This document shows, one piece after another, positions 8,744 to 16,744 of a stretch of 64,000 nucleotides of DNA. Every line of letters starts with the position of its first letter. The stretch's first letter is position 1. The notes below the pieces were generated by a model that was given only the letters and a program-made list of their open reading frames with translations, was not told the origin of the DNA and ran no database searches. Both the position numbers and the translations under genes were made by a program. The stretch covers positions 1-64,000 of the forward strand of contig CAWFXV010000011.1 of NCBI GenBank assembly GCA_963819885.1, written 5' to 3'. The stretch is from JACVRX01 sp963819885 (GTDB taxonomy: Bacteria; Actinomycetota; Actinomycetes; Jiangellales; Jiangellaceae).

Positions 8744-9808
8744 GTGACCCAGCTGTGGCGCGGGGTGATCGAGGAGTACCGGTTCCGGCTGCCAGTGAGC
8801 GACGCGACGCCGGTGGTCACGTTGCGGGAGGGCGGGACACCGCTCATACCCAGCGCATGGTTGTCCGGGATGACCGGCTGTTCGGTCCACCTCAAGGTCG
8901 AGGGATCCAACCCGACGGGATCGTTCAAGGACCGCGGCATGACGGTCGCGATATCCAAGGCACTCGAGGAAGGCGCCAAGGCCGTCGTCTGCGCGTCGAC
9001 AGGCAACACCAGCGCCTCGGCGGCGGCCTATGCGGTTCGAGCCGGGATGACGCCCATCGTGCTGGTCCCTCATGGCAAGATCGCCGGGCCCAAGCTCGCC
9101 CAGGCGGTCGTTCACGGCGGCCGCATCGTCGCCGTCGAGGGAAACTTCGACGACTGTCTCCGGCTCGCGCGGGCGCTGGCAGACGACTACCCGGTGGCCC
9201 TGGTGAACTCACTCAACCCGCATCGCCTCGCCGGCCAGAAGACCGCCGCTTTCGAGATCGTCGACGATCTGGGGGACGCGCCCGATGTGCACGTGCTGCC
9301 CGTGGGCAACGCGGGGAATATCTCGGCGTACTGGATGGGTTATCAGGAGTACGCGGCCGATGCTGTCGCGACCCGACGTCCTCGGATGTGGGGTTTCCAG
9401 GCCAGCGGAGCAGCCCCCATCGTGCGCGGCGAGCCGGTCGCGGATCCGGTAACGGTCGCGAGCGCGATCCGGATCGGCAATCCCGCCTCATGGCAGCTTG
9501 CAGTCGCAGCACGCGACGAATCTCGTGGTCTCATCGATGAAGTGACCGACGAGCAGATCCTGGTGGCTCAGCAGGAGCTGTCCGGCAGGGAGGGGCTGTT
9601 CGTGGAACCCGCCTCAGCAGCGGGCGTGGCCGGGCTGGTTGCGGCTACGGCTGCCGGACAGGTCGACCCGGGCCAGATCATCGTCGTCACCGTCAGCGGC
9701 CACGGCCTCAAGGACGTCGACACCGCGAGCGCGGCGTACGGCGACGTGCGACCCGAATTGGTACCTGCTGACATCGGCGCCGCGGCGTCGGCGCTGGGAT
9801 TCGCATGA
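8744..9808 (+). CDS. thrC: Threonine synthase
   Basis: A PLP-dependent enzyme of 354 residues converting O-phosphohomoserine to threonine. Lys62 in SFKDRG is the PLP Schiff-base lysine, STGNTSA binds the PLP environment, and a glycine-rich phosphate loop occurs around GNAGN. The length matches the short ThrC class found in actinobacteria and Bacillus. The GTG start at 8744 follows hom by 2 bp, and the stop overlaps the thrB start by 4 bp (ATGA), so hom-thrC-thrB are translationally coupled. Confidence 0.96.
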   Translation: MTQLWRGVIEEYRFRLPVSDATPVVTLREGGTPLIPSAWLSGMTGCSVHLKVEGSNPTGSFKDRGMTVAISKALEEGAKAVVCASTGNTSASAAAYAVRAGMTPIVLVPHGKIAGPKLAQAVVHGGRIVAVEGNFDDCLRLARALADDYPVALVNSLNPHRLAGQKTAAFEIVDDLGDAPDVHVLPVGNAGNISAYWMGYQEYAADAVATRRPRMWGFQASGAAPIVRGEPVADPVTVASAIRIGNPASWQLAVAARDESRGLIDEVTDEQILVAQQELSGREGLFVEPASAAGVAGLVAATAAGQVDPGQIIVVTVSGHGLKDVDTASAAYGDVRPELVPADIGAAASALGFA

Positions 9809-10716
9809 ACCGCGCTGTCCGGGTGACGGTCCCCGCCACCAGCGCCAATCTCGGGCCGGGCTTCGACGCCCTGGGCCTTGCTCTCGACCTGCACGACGTC
9901 ATCGAGGCACACACCGTCCCGGCTGAGCCGGGCGGGTCGTTGGCCGTCGCCGTCGAGGGATTCGGTGCGGACGACCTTCCCCGGGACGCGTCACATCTGG
10001 TCGTCCAGGCGATGCACGTCGTCTTCAAACTTGCCGGCCAGGAGCCGGCGGCCATCGACCTGCGTTGTGTGAACGGGATTCCGCATGGCCGAGGTCTCGG
10101 GTCGTCGGCAGCTGCGATCGTCGCCGGTGTCCTTGCCGCCCGCGCGCTCGTCGACGGTGGTCCGGACCTGGTGGACGACGAGGCCGTATTGGCGGTCGCC
10201 GCTGGCCTCGAGGGCCACCCTGACAATGTCGCCCCGTGCCTACTCGGCGGGTTGACCTTGGCCTGGAACCCCGGCGAGCGAGCCAGGGCCATACGCCTCG
10301 ACGTCCACCCGGACCTGCGGCCGGTCCTGTGCATTCCCGACCAGACCCTGCCGACCGAGGCAGCCAGAGGGCTGCTGCCCGAGGTTGTCCCGCACGCGGA
10401 CGCCTCCCGCAATTCAGCCCGGGCGGCGCTTCTGGTCGAGGCGCTGCGGAACCGGCCTGATCTGCTCTGGGATGCCACGGAAGACCACCTGCACCAGGGC
10501 TACCGGGCGGAGGCGATGCCCGAAACCTTGGCGTTGGTGACGCGCCTGCGCTCGAGCGGGCTGCCGGCGGTGGTGTCCGGCGCGGGTCCGTCGGTGCTCG
10601 TGCTTGCCGGTCCCTCCGACACTCTCGCCGAGGTCCGCGACGTCGTCGGTCCAGGAAGCTGGGACGTCTGGGCGCTCGGGATCGACCACGCCGGCGCAGT
10701 CGTCGACGTCATCTGA
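9805..10716 (+). CDS. thrB: Homoserine kinase
   Basis: A GHMP-family kinase of 303 residues that phosphorylates homoserine with ATP, supplying the ThrC substrate. The family's ATP-binding motif GLGSSAAA is at residues 97-104. The N-terminal PATSANLGPGFD is characteristic of ThrB, and the C-terminal GHMP motif SGAGPSVL is present. It overlaps thrC by 4 bp and closes the amino acid operon; rho follows after a 281-bp leader. Confidence 0.96.
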   Translation: MNRAVRVTVPATSANLGPGFDALGLALDLHDVIEAHTVPAEPGGSLAVAVEGFGADDLPRDASHLVVQAMHVVFKLAGQEPAAIDLRCVNGIPHGRGLGSSAAAIVAGVLAARALVDGGPDLVDDEAVLAVAAGLEGHPDNVAPCLLGGLTLAWNPGERARAIRLDVHPDLRPVLCIPDQTLPTEAARGLLPEVVPHADASRNSARAALLVEALRNRPDLLWDATEDHLHQGYRAEAMPETLALVTRLRSSGLPAVVSGAGPSVLVLAGPSDTLAEVRDVVGPGSWDVWALGIDHAGAVVDVI

Positions 10717-10751
10717 GCCCAGCACGCAATGCCGGTGAGCAGTCAACGCCG

Positions 10752-10777
10752 TTGACGACCGCTGCGCGTGTTATTCT
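10752..10777 (+). promoter_or_regulatory. Candidate rho promoter
   Basis: TTGACG (10752-10757) and TATTCT (10772-10777) resemble -35 and -10 boxes of the housekeeping sigma factor, but the 14-bp spacer is shorter than the usual 16-18. The pair lies just upstream of the candidate leader ORF, where a rho promoter is expected. Confidence 0.35.
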
Positions 10778-10790
10778 CGGGGACGCACCG

Positions 10791-10898
10791 ATGCCCTCCG
10801 GGCTGGTAGCCACTCTCCTGACGTGGGTTCGTCCCGCCGCAGGACACCGTGTACCTCGCACCTCACCACGTACGGTCGGGCCGTACCGAGGGGGATAA
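10791..10898 (+). CDS. Possible rho leader ORF (35 codons)
   Basis: An ATG at 10791 preceded by GGGGA about 8 nt upstream opens a 35-codon frame that ends at TAA 10896-10898, 99 nt before rho. The peptide is basic and has no recognised domain. A translated leader upstream of rho could couple ribosome progress to rho expression, since Rho attacks untranslated RNA. There is no direct evidence of translation; comparison of rho leaders across related genomes would decide. Confidence 0.35.
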   Translation: MPSGLVATLLTWVRPAAGHRVPRTSPRTVGPYRGG

Positions 10899-10954
10899 CA
10901 GCCCGCAGCGCCGCGTGCACACCCGCATCCGGGGTTTGCCTCGGAGCGATCCAC

Positions 10955-10993
10955 GCGCCGGCTCTCTGGCCGGCGCCGGTCCAGGGAAGGACC
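10955..10993 (+). promoter_or_regulatory. rho 5' leader hairpins, one covering the ribosome binding site
   Basis: GCGCCGG (10955-10961) pairs with CCGGCGC (10970-10976). Directly after it GGTCC (10978-10982) pairs with GGACC (10989-10993), placing the AGGGAAGG ribosome binding site in the loop and stem, 5 nt before the rho GTG at 10998. This layout could limit rho translation. Rho autoregulation through its leader is known in other bacteria; the mechanism here is inferred. Confidence 0.4.
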
Positions 10994-10997
10994 CTGA

Positions 10998-12878
10998 GTG
11001 ACACACACTGAACTGACCGGAGTCCCGGGCCAGCCGCCCGAGACCCCCTCCGACGATGTCGCGGATAAGCCCCGACGTCGCCGCGCCGGCGGACTCGACG
11101 GGATGGTCCTCGCCGAACTCCAGCAACTCGCCGGCAGCCTCGGCATCACGGGGACCGGCCGTATGCGAAAGGGCCAGCTGGTCGAAGCGATTCGCGCTGC
11201 CCAGGGCAGCGGAACCGGCGGAGCGGATGACAGCAGGCCAGCCGTGACCGAGCCGACCTCCTCGGGCTACGCGAGTGCGCAAGCGCCGAGCCAGTCCGCA
11301 CCACCGCGATCCGATGATCGCGGCACGGAGGCGGCCGATCACGACCGTGCGGACGTGACGACAGACCTCCGCACCGCCGACCCTACCGACGTCCGCTCCG
11401 ATGAGCGTGCCGACGACCGCACCGCCGACCGTGCCGACGACCGCTCCGACGAGCGCGTCGACGATGAGGGCCGGGTGAACCAGCCCCGATCCGAACGATC
11501 CGACCAGCAGGACCGCCGCACCGGAGCGCCGCTCGAGAGTCGCGACGATGGGGAGGGGCGTGGCGGAGACCGCCGGCCGGCTGGCCAGCAGAGCCAGCGC
11601 GACGACGACGATGACGGCGACCGCCGCAACCGCCGGCGTCGGCGGGATCGGCGCGGCAGCAACCGTGATCGGGACCGTCGGGCAGGCGGCGGTCGGGACC
11701 GGGTCGACGAGCCATCGGTGACCGAGGACGACGTCCTCATCCCGGTGGCCGGGATCCTCGACATCCTCGACAACTACGCCTTCGTGCGCACATCCGGGTA
11801 CCTGCCCGGCCCGAACGACGTCTACGTCTCTTTGGCCATGGTCCGGCGCAACGGGCTGCGAAAGGGTGACGCCGTCACCGGAGTCGTCCGGCAGCCGCGC
11901 GAGGGCGAGAAGCAGCAGAAATTCAATGCCCTCGTCCGGGTCGACACCGTCAACGGAGCCGACCCGGAGACCGGGCAGCATCGGCCGGAGTTCGCCAAGC
12001 TGACCCCCCTGTATCCGCAGGACCGGCTCCGGCTGGAGACCGAACCCGGCATCGCGTCCACCCGGGTCATCGACCTGGTGGCCCCGATCGGCAAGGGACA
12101 GCGCGGGCTGATCGTCTCGCCGTCCAAGGCCGGCAAGACGCTGATCCTGCAGGCGATTGCCAACGCGATCACCACGAACAACCCGGAGACCCACCTCATG
12201 GTCGTGCTCGTCGACGAGCGCCCTGAGGAGGTCACCGACATGCAGCGCGCAGTGAAGGGAGAGGTGATCGCCTCGACCTTCGACCGGCCGGCCGAGGACC
12301 ACACCACGGTGGCCGAGCTGGCCATCGAGCGGGCCAAGCGCCTGGTCGAGCTCGGCGGGGACGTCGTCGTCCTGCTCGACTCGATCACCCGGCTCGGCCG
12401 TGCTTACAACCTCGCCGCGCCGGCCAGCGGGCGGATCCTCTCCGGTGGCGTCGACTCCAGCGCGCTGTACCCGCCGAAACGCTTCTTCGGAGCCGCCCGG
12501 AACATCGAGCACGGCGGCTCGCTGACGATCATCTCCACAGCGCTGGTCGAGACCGGCTCGCGAATGGACGAGGTGATCTTCGAGGAGTTCAAGGGCACCG
12601 GCAACATGGAGCTCCGGTTGCGCCGCGACCTCGCCGACAAGCGGATCTTCCCCGCCGTCGACGTGGACGCGTCCGGGACCCGTCGGGAAGAGATCCTGGT
12701 GTCCAAGGACGAGTTGGCTGTCATGTGGCAGCTGCGCCGGGTGCTCTCGGCGCTGGACCCACAGCAGGCGATCGAGCTGCTCCTGGACAAGCTCAAGTCA
12801 ACCCGCAGCAACGTCGAATTCCTGATGCAGGTGCAGAAGACGACACCGACCCTCGGTGGAACTCGCGACGAGGACTGA
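10998..12878 (+). CDS. rho: Transcription termination factor Rho
   Basis: Hexameric RNA-dependent ATPase/translocase that ends transcription. The 626-residue protein has an N-terminal Rho-N helix-bundle (about 30-75), then a long, highly charged insert (about 80-245) rich in Asp, Arg and Gly with repeats of the type DDRxADRxDDRSDER, then the cold-shock-like RNA-binding domain (about 250-325), and the RecA-like ATPase with the P-loop SPSKAGKT (Lys380). The insert, typical of actinobacterial Rho, makes it about 200 residues longer than the E. coli protein. The start is GTG at 10998. The stop lies inside a 14-bp palindrome shared with the convergent methyltransferase. Confidence 0.97.
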   Translation: MTHTELTGVPGQPPETPSDDVADKPRRRRAGGLDGMVLAELQQLAGSLGITGTGRMRKGQLVEAIRAAQGSGTGGADDSRPAVTEPTSSGYASAQAPSQSAPPRSDDRGTEAADHDRADVTTDLRTADPTDVRSDERADDRTADRADDRSDERVDDEGRVNQPRSERSDQQDRRTGAPLESRDDGEGRGGDRRPAGQQSQRDDDDDGDRRNRRRRRDRRGSNRDRDRRAGGGRDRVDEPSVTEDDVLIPVAGILDILDNYAFVRTSGYLPGPNDVYVSLAMVRRNGLRKGDAVTGVVRQPREGEKQQKFNALVRVDTVNGADPETGQHRPEFAKLTPLYPQDRLRLETEPGIASTRVIDLVAPIGKGQRGLIVSPSKAGKTLILQAIANAITTNNPETHLMVVLVDERPEEVTDMQRAVKGEVIASTFDRPAEDHTTVAELAIERAKRLVELGGDVVVLLDSITRLGRAYNLAAPASGRILSGGVDSSALYPPKRFFGAARNIEHGGSLTIISTALVETGSRMDEVIFEEFKGTGNMELRLRRDLADKRIFPAVDVDASGTRREEILVSKDELAVMWQLRRVLSALDPQQAIELLLDKLKSTRSNVEFLMQVQKTTPTLGGTRDED

Positions 12879-12888
12879 GCCGGCTCAG
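12875..12888. terminator. Palindrome holding both stop codons of convergent genes
   Basis: CTGAGCCGGCTCAG is a perfect 14-bp palindrome. It contains the rho TGA (12876-12878) and, on the other strand, the TGA of the methyltransferase (12885-12887). It may act as a short bidirectional terminator, though with no loop it would form a hairpin only poorly. Confidence 0.3.
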
Positions 12889-13610
12889 CTGGCCTTCTTC
12901 CGGCGTGCGACGACGGTCGTGTTGGATTTCGAGACCAGTAGGCCGGCAAGCTTGCTCAAGCGCTGCGGCGCCTCCTCGACCTGCACGGTCTCCGCGCCGG
13001 GCGAGGTCTGCAGCATCGCCAGGACCTGGTCACTGCTGTAGTACGACACCACCGGCGCCCCGATGTTGTTCCAGTAGCCGCCGACCGGCAGCCGTCGGTG
13101 AAAGATCTTCGAGAGCACCGTCTTGACCCAGAAGAGAGCGAAGATTGGCGCCGCGGGGGCAAAGGTCGGCTCCATGACGATCAGGTACCCGCCTGGCTTC
13201 ACCAGCTCGAGCGCATTCGCCACCGCACGGTTCGCTGCGCGGTGCGAGCGCCGGCGGTTCGCCCCGACCAGATGGTGCAGGACGGCCGCCATTACGGCGA
13301 AGTCGAAGCCGCCACGGAAGCGGTCGACGGTCGCGTCGTCGAGCACCGAGGCTCGATAGACGTCGGCCGTAACCTTCTCCTTGGTGAGCTCGACACAGCG
13401 CGCGCTGACGTCCAGCCCGGCAAGCTGGCTGATCCCGGTCGTCCCGGCGATGTGGGCCAGCACGCTCCCGGTCCCGCACCCGATATCGATCAGGGAGGCG
13501 TCCGGCGTGATGTGCTCGGTGATGAAGGTGACGGCTGAGTGCAGGCGGCCGGCGCTGTAGTCGTGAACATGGTTCTCGAAGTAGTCGACGGTGGCCTGAT
13601 CGTCACCCAT
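12885..13610 (-). CDS. Class I SAM-dependent methyltransferase
   Basis: A 241-residue Rossmann-fold methyltransferase with SAM-binding motif I LIDIGCGTG near residues 42-50 and an acidic residue ending strand 2 (LDVSARCVEL). A later hydrophobic segment (about 160-180, PAAPIFALFWVKTVL) may contact membrane or a lipid-like substrate. I chose the ATG at 13610 because the upstream extension to 13760 is low-complexity Pro/Arg sequence with no family match. Convergent with rho and divergent from rpmE. The substrate is unknown. Confidence 0.8.
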   Translation of the reverse strand: MGDDQATVDYFENHVHDYSAGRLHSAVTFITEHITPDASLIDIGCGTGSVLAHIAGTTGISQLAGLDVSARCVELTKEKVTADVYRASVLDDATVDRFRGGFDFAVMAAVLHHLVGANRRRSHRAANRAVANALELVKPGGYLIVMEPTFAPAAPIFALFWVKTVLSKIFHRRLPVGGYWNNIGAPVVSYYSSDQVLAMLQTSPGAETVQVEEAPQRLSKLAGLLVSKSNTTVVARRKKAS

Positions 13611-13646
13611 GCGCGAAGGGTATGCGGCGTGGCACGTCGGACCTAG

Positions 13647-13683
13647 CTGGCCGGTGGGGGCTGGCCGGTGGGGGCTGGCCGGT
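13647..13683 (+). repeat. Short tandem repeat of a 14-bp unit
   Basis: CTGGCCGGTGGGGG occurs twice in tandem and a third time as a 9-bp partial copy, inside the divergent rpmE/methyltransferase control region. It is flanked by the inverted pair TAGCTGGCC (13644-13652) and GGCCAGCTA (13721-13729). Confidence 0.7.
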
Positions 13684-13810
13684 CGGGAATGCCCAGGACG
13701 ATCGCCGCGTTTGGGAAGCAGGCCAGCTAGCTGGCACACTCGTACGTCGGTCCGGTTCACCCTCGCTGCTCTCGCGCGAGCGACCCGGCGCCACTCACCG
13801 AGGAGAACAG

Positions 13811-14032
13811 TTGAAGCCCGACATCCACCCCGCGTACGTGGAGACCACGGTCACCTGTACCTGTGGCAACACGTTCACCACCCGCAGCACCGCGAAGAAC
13901 GGCGTCATCCACGCTGACGTGTGCTCCAACTGCCACCCGTTCTATACGGGCAAGCAGAAGATTCTGGACACCGGCGGGCGGGTCGCCCGATTCGAGTCGC
14001 GGTACGGCAAGAAGAAGGCAGCTGCCCAGTAG
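13811..14032 (+). CDS. rpmE: 50S ribosomal protein L31, zinc-binding type
   Basis: A 73-residue large-subunit ribosomal protein. It keeps the Cys set of the zinc-containing (C+) form: CTCG near residues 16-19 and CSNCH near 37-41, so it is not the zinc-free paralogue used under zinc limitation. The TTG at 13811, preceded by GAGGAGAAC, gives MKPDIHP, the standard L31 N-terminus; longer in-frame starts run through low-complexity sequence. A hairpin terminator follows at 14041, before prfA. Confidence 0.95.
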   Translation: MKPDIHPAYVETTVTCTCGNTFTTRSTAKNGVIHADVCSNCHPFYTGKQKILDTGGRVARFESRYGKKKAAAQ

Positions 14033-14040
14033 CACTATCG

Positions 14041-14083
14041 ACGGGCGTCGGCTTCGGGTTCACCCCGGCCGGCGCCCGTTTAT
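14041..14083 (+). terminator. Hairpin terminator between rpmE and prfA
   Basis: ACGGGCGTCGG (14041-14051) pairs with CCGGCGCCCGT (14069-14079), an 11-bp stem with one G:U pair and a 17-nt loop, followed by TTAT. It starts 8 nt after the rpmE stop. Confidence 0.6.
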
Positions 14084-14111
14084 CGTCCCTGGACTGCAAG
14101 GAGGAGACGGC

Positions 14112-15185
14112 GTGTTCGAGATGGTGGCCGACCTGGTTGCCGAGCACGCGGAGCTCGAACGGCGGCTGGCCGACCCGTCGGTGCACGCCGATCCCCAGCT
14201 AGCCCGACGGCTGGGCCGGCGGTACGCGGAGCTCGGCGCCGTCGTCCGCACCCATGACGAGTGGCAGCGGGCAGTGGACGACCTGCAAGCCGCCCGCGAG
14301 CTCGCCGAGCACGACGACGGCTTCGCCGTCGAGGCCGAGCAGCTCGCCACCCACGCCGCTGAGCTCGAGGACCGGCTGCGCAACCTGCTCCTGCCGCGGG
14401 ACCCCAACGACGACCGCGACGTGATCATGGAGATCAAAGCGGGGGAGGGGGGCGAAGAGTCCGCCCTGTTCGCCGCGGATCTGCTGCGGATGTACCTCCG
14501 ATTCGCCGAGCGAGCCGGCTGGCGGACCGAGATCCTCGGCGCCGAGGAGTCCGACCTCGGCGGCTACAAGGACGTCTCTGTCGCGGTCAAAGCCAAGGGC
14601 ACGCCGCAACCGGGCACCGCTCCGTATGCGCGGCTCAAGTACGAAGGTGGCGTGCACCGGGTGCAGCGGGTCCCCGTCACGGAGAGCCAGGGCCGGATCC
14701 ACACCTCCGCGGCCGGCGTGCTCGTGCTGCCGGAAGCGGAGGAGGAGACCGAGGTCGAGATCGACCCGAGCGACCTGCGGATCGACGTGTACCGCTCGTC
14801 GGGTCCCGGCGGGCAGAGCGTCAACACCACGGACTCCGCGGTGCGCATCACTCACCTACCGACCGGGATCGTCGTCTCCTGCCAGAACGAGAAGAGCCAG
14901 CTGCAGAACAAGGAGCAGGCGATGCGGATCCTGCGGGCCCGGCTGCTCGCCGCGGCGCAGGAAGAAGCCGAGGCCGCCGCCTCGGCGGAGCGACGCAGCC
15001 AGGTTCGCACCGTCGACCGCTCCGAGCGGGTCCGCACGTACAACTTCCCGGAGAACCGGATCTCCGATCACCGGGTCGGCTTCAAGGCCTACAACCTCGA
15101 CGCCGTCCTCGACGGCGAGCTCGATGCGGTGATCCAGGCCCTGACCGACGCCGACGCCGCCGACCAGCTCTCGGCGCGAATGTGA
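14112..15185 (+). CDS. prfA: Peptide chain release factor 1
   Basis: Class I release factor of 357 residues that reads UAA and UAG and triggers peptide release. The tripeptide anticodon P-x-T is seen as PVT at residues 188-190 in RVPVTESQGRIHTS, which marks RF1 rather than RF2. The peptidyl-tRNA hydrolysis motif GGQ is at 233-235 in GPGGQSVN. The start is taken as GTG at 14112, with AAGGAGGAGAC about 6 nt upstream; ATG at 14121 is an alternative. prmC, which methylates the GGQ glutamine, overlaps its stop. Confidence 0.96.
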   Translation: MFEMVADLVAEHAELERRLADPSVHADPQLARRLGRRYAELGAVVRTHDEWQRAVDDLQAARELAEHDDGFAVEAEQLATHAAELEDRLRNLLLPRDPNDDRDVIMEIKAGEGGEESALFAADLLRMYLRFAERAGWRTEILGAEESDLGGYKDVSVAVKAKGTPQPGTAPYARLKYEGGVHRVQRVPVTESQGRIHTSAAGVLVLPEAEEETEVEIDPSDLRIDVYRSSGPGGQSVNTTDSAVRITHLPTGIVVSCQNEKSQLQNKEQAMRILRARLLAAAQEEAEAAASAERRSQVRTVDRSERVRTYNFPENRISDHRVGFKAYNLDAVLDGELDAVIQALTDADAADQLSARM

Positions 15186-16048
15186 CGGAGGCGAACCTCC
15201 GCGCGGCCGTCGCAGCTGCCGCCGAACGTCTGACCACAGCCGGGGTGCCGTCGCCCAGGCACGACGCGGAGGTGCTCGCGGCACACGTGCTCGGTGTCGA
15301 ACGTAAGGACCTCTTCCAGCGTGACACCATCGACGCGTCTGCCTACGACACCCTGATCGACCGCAGGGCAGCTCGCGAACCCCTGCAGCACCTGACCGGC
15401 ACGGCGTCGTTCCGGCACATCGAGGTGGCGGTGGGTCCCGGCGTGTTCATCCCTCGGCCGGAGAGCGAATCGACGGCGGGTGCGGCGATCGACTACGCCA
15501 AGCAGCTCCGCCGACCGGTCGTCGTCGATCTCTACGCCGGCTCTGGAGTCATTGCGCTGTCAGTCGTCGACGAGGTGCCGGAGGCGATGGTGCACGCGGT
15601 CGAAGCGCACGAGAGCGCCTTCCACTGGCTGCGGCGCAACACCGCCGGCACACCGGTCGCCGTTCACCACACCGATGTCGACAGTTGCCTGCCCGAGCTG
15701 TCCGGCGGCGTCGACGTCGTCGTCGCCAACCCGCCCTACATCCCGGCCGGCGCACGAATCCGTGATCCGGAAGTTGCCGTGCACGATCCGGCCTCGGCGC
15801 TGTGGGCCGGGCCCGACGGTCTCGACGCGATGCGCGTCCTGGAGGCCAACGCCGCGCGGCTGCTCAAGCCTGGTGGCCTAGTGGTCGCCGAGCACGCCGA
15901 CATGCAGGAGGTCTCAGCCCCGACCGTGTTCGTCGAGACGGCCCGCTGGTTCGACGTCGCCGATCACCCCGACCTCGCTGGCAGGCCGCGATATCTCACT
16001 GCCCGCCGGGCCAACGAGGCGGGTCGCCAGCTACATTTCCGGCCGTGA
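15182..16048 (+). CDS. prmC: Release factor glutamine N5-methyltransferase
   Basis: SAM-dependent enzyme of 288 residues that methylates the Gln of the GGQ motif in release factors. It has the N-terminal helical RF-binding domain (about 1-85), a glycine-rich SAM motif VVDLYAGSG near residue 119, and the signature NPPY at 183-186 that binds the target glutamine. The GTG start at 15182 overlaps the prfA stop by 4 bp, and its own stop overlaps the next gene by 4 bp. Confidence 0.95.
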   Translation: MTEANLRAAVAAAAERLTTAGVPSPRHDAEVLAAHVLGVERKDLFQRDTIDASAYDTLIDRRAAREPLQHLTGTASFRHIEVAVGPGVFIPRPESESTAGAAIDYAKQLRRPVVVDLYAGSGVIALSVVDEVPEAMVHAVEAHESAFHWLRRNTAGTPVAVHHTDVDSCLPELSGGVDVVVANPPYIPAGARIRDPEVAVHDPASALWAGPDGLDAMRVLEANAARLLKPGGLVVAEHADMQEVSAPTVFVETARWFDVADHPDLAGRPRYLTARRANEAGRQLHFRP

Positions 16049-16701
16049 GCCGCAGCTACGACTGCACCGACACCACCGAACGAACTCGTGGCATCGACGC
16101 CGCGATCCGAGCTGTGCGGCGAGGGCGGCTCGTGGTGATGCCAACCGACACGGTGTACGGCATCGGCTGCGATGCGTTCAATGCCGACGCGGTCACCGCC
16201 TTGTTGGCGGCCAAGGGACGGGGGCGGGACATGCCGGTGCCGGTGCTCGTCGGCTCACCGTCGACGCTGGCTGGAATCTCGGCTCAATCCGGCGGCGTGG
16301 TAAGCGAGCTCGTCGAGGCATTCTGGCCGGGCGGGCTGACGGTGGTCTGCCGCCAGCAGCCGTCACTGGACTGGGACCTCGGCGACGCGCGCGGCACGGT
16401 CGCGGTCCGGATGCCGCTACACCCGGTCGCGATCGAGGTACTTCGGGAGACCGGGCCGATGGCCGTCAGCAGCGCCAACTGGTCCGGTCAACAGCCGGCC
16501 CGCTCGGGCGAGCAAGCGCGCGAGCAGCTGGGCGATGCGGTGGCCATCTATCTCGACTCCTACCCGACCGATGACGACCTGCCGTCGACCATCGTCGACG
16601 TCACCGGTCCGACGCCGCGAGTGCTTCGGACCGGGGCGATTTCGCTCGAGCTGCTCCAGGAGGTCGTGCCCGAGACGATCGTGGCCGGTGGGTCGCCGTA
16701 G
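16045..16701 (+). CDS. L-threonylcarbamoyladenylate synthase (YrdC/Sua5 family)
   Basis: A YrdC-domain protein of 218 residues that makes threonylcarbamoyl-AMP from threonine, bicarbonate and ATP for the t6A modification at position 37 of ANN-decoding tRNAs. Seen: LVVMPTDTVYGIGCDAF near residues 28-44, the KGRGRDMPVPVLV ATP-site loop, and SSANWSGQ. It lacks the extra Sua5 domain, so it is the short form. The GTG start at 16045 overlaps the prmC stop (GTGA). The prfA-prmC-YrdC order is standard in actinobacteria. Confidence 0.93.
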   Translation: MSRSYDCTDTTERTRGIDAAIRAVRRGRLVVMPTDTVYGIGCDAFNADAVTALLAAKGRGRDMPVPVLVGSPSTLAGISAQSGGVVSELVEAFWPGGLTVVCRQQPSLDWDLGDARGTVAVRMPLHPVAIEVLRETGPMAVSSANWSGQQPARSGEQAREQLGDAVAIYLDSYPTDDDLPSTIVDVTGPTPRVLRTGAISLELLQEVVPETIVAGGSP

Positions 16702-16744
16702 AGTGGGCCCGCCGCCCATCGACTGTCGCTTTCCGGGAGCTGCC

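Noticed and set aside
10863..12512. 549-codon open frame antisense to rho
   Set aside because: Composition is the usual GC-rich antisense shadow; the plus strand encodes a complete Rho with all motifs.
13644..13729. Tandem and inverted repeats upstream of rpmE as a CRISPR or mobile element trace
   Set aside because: Only 2.6 units of 14 bp with no spacers and no associated genes; more likely slippage in a control region.
13622..13810. In-frame upstream starts for rpmE
   Set aside because: They run through a tandem repeat and low-complexity sequence; TTG 13811 has a good ribosome binding site and gives the standard L31 N-terminus.
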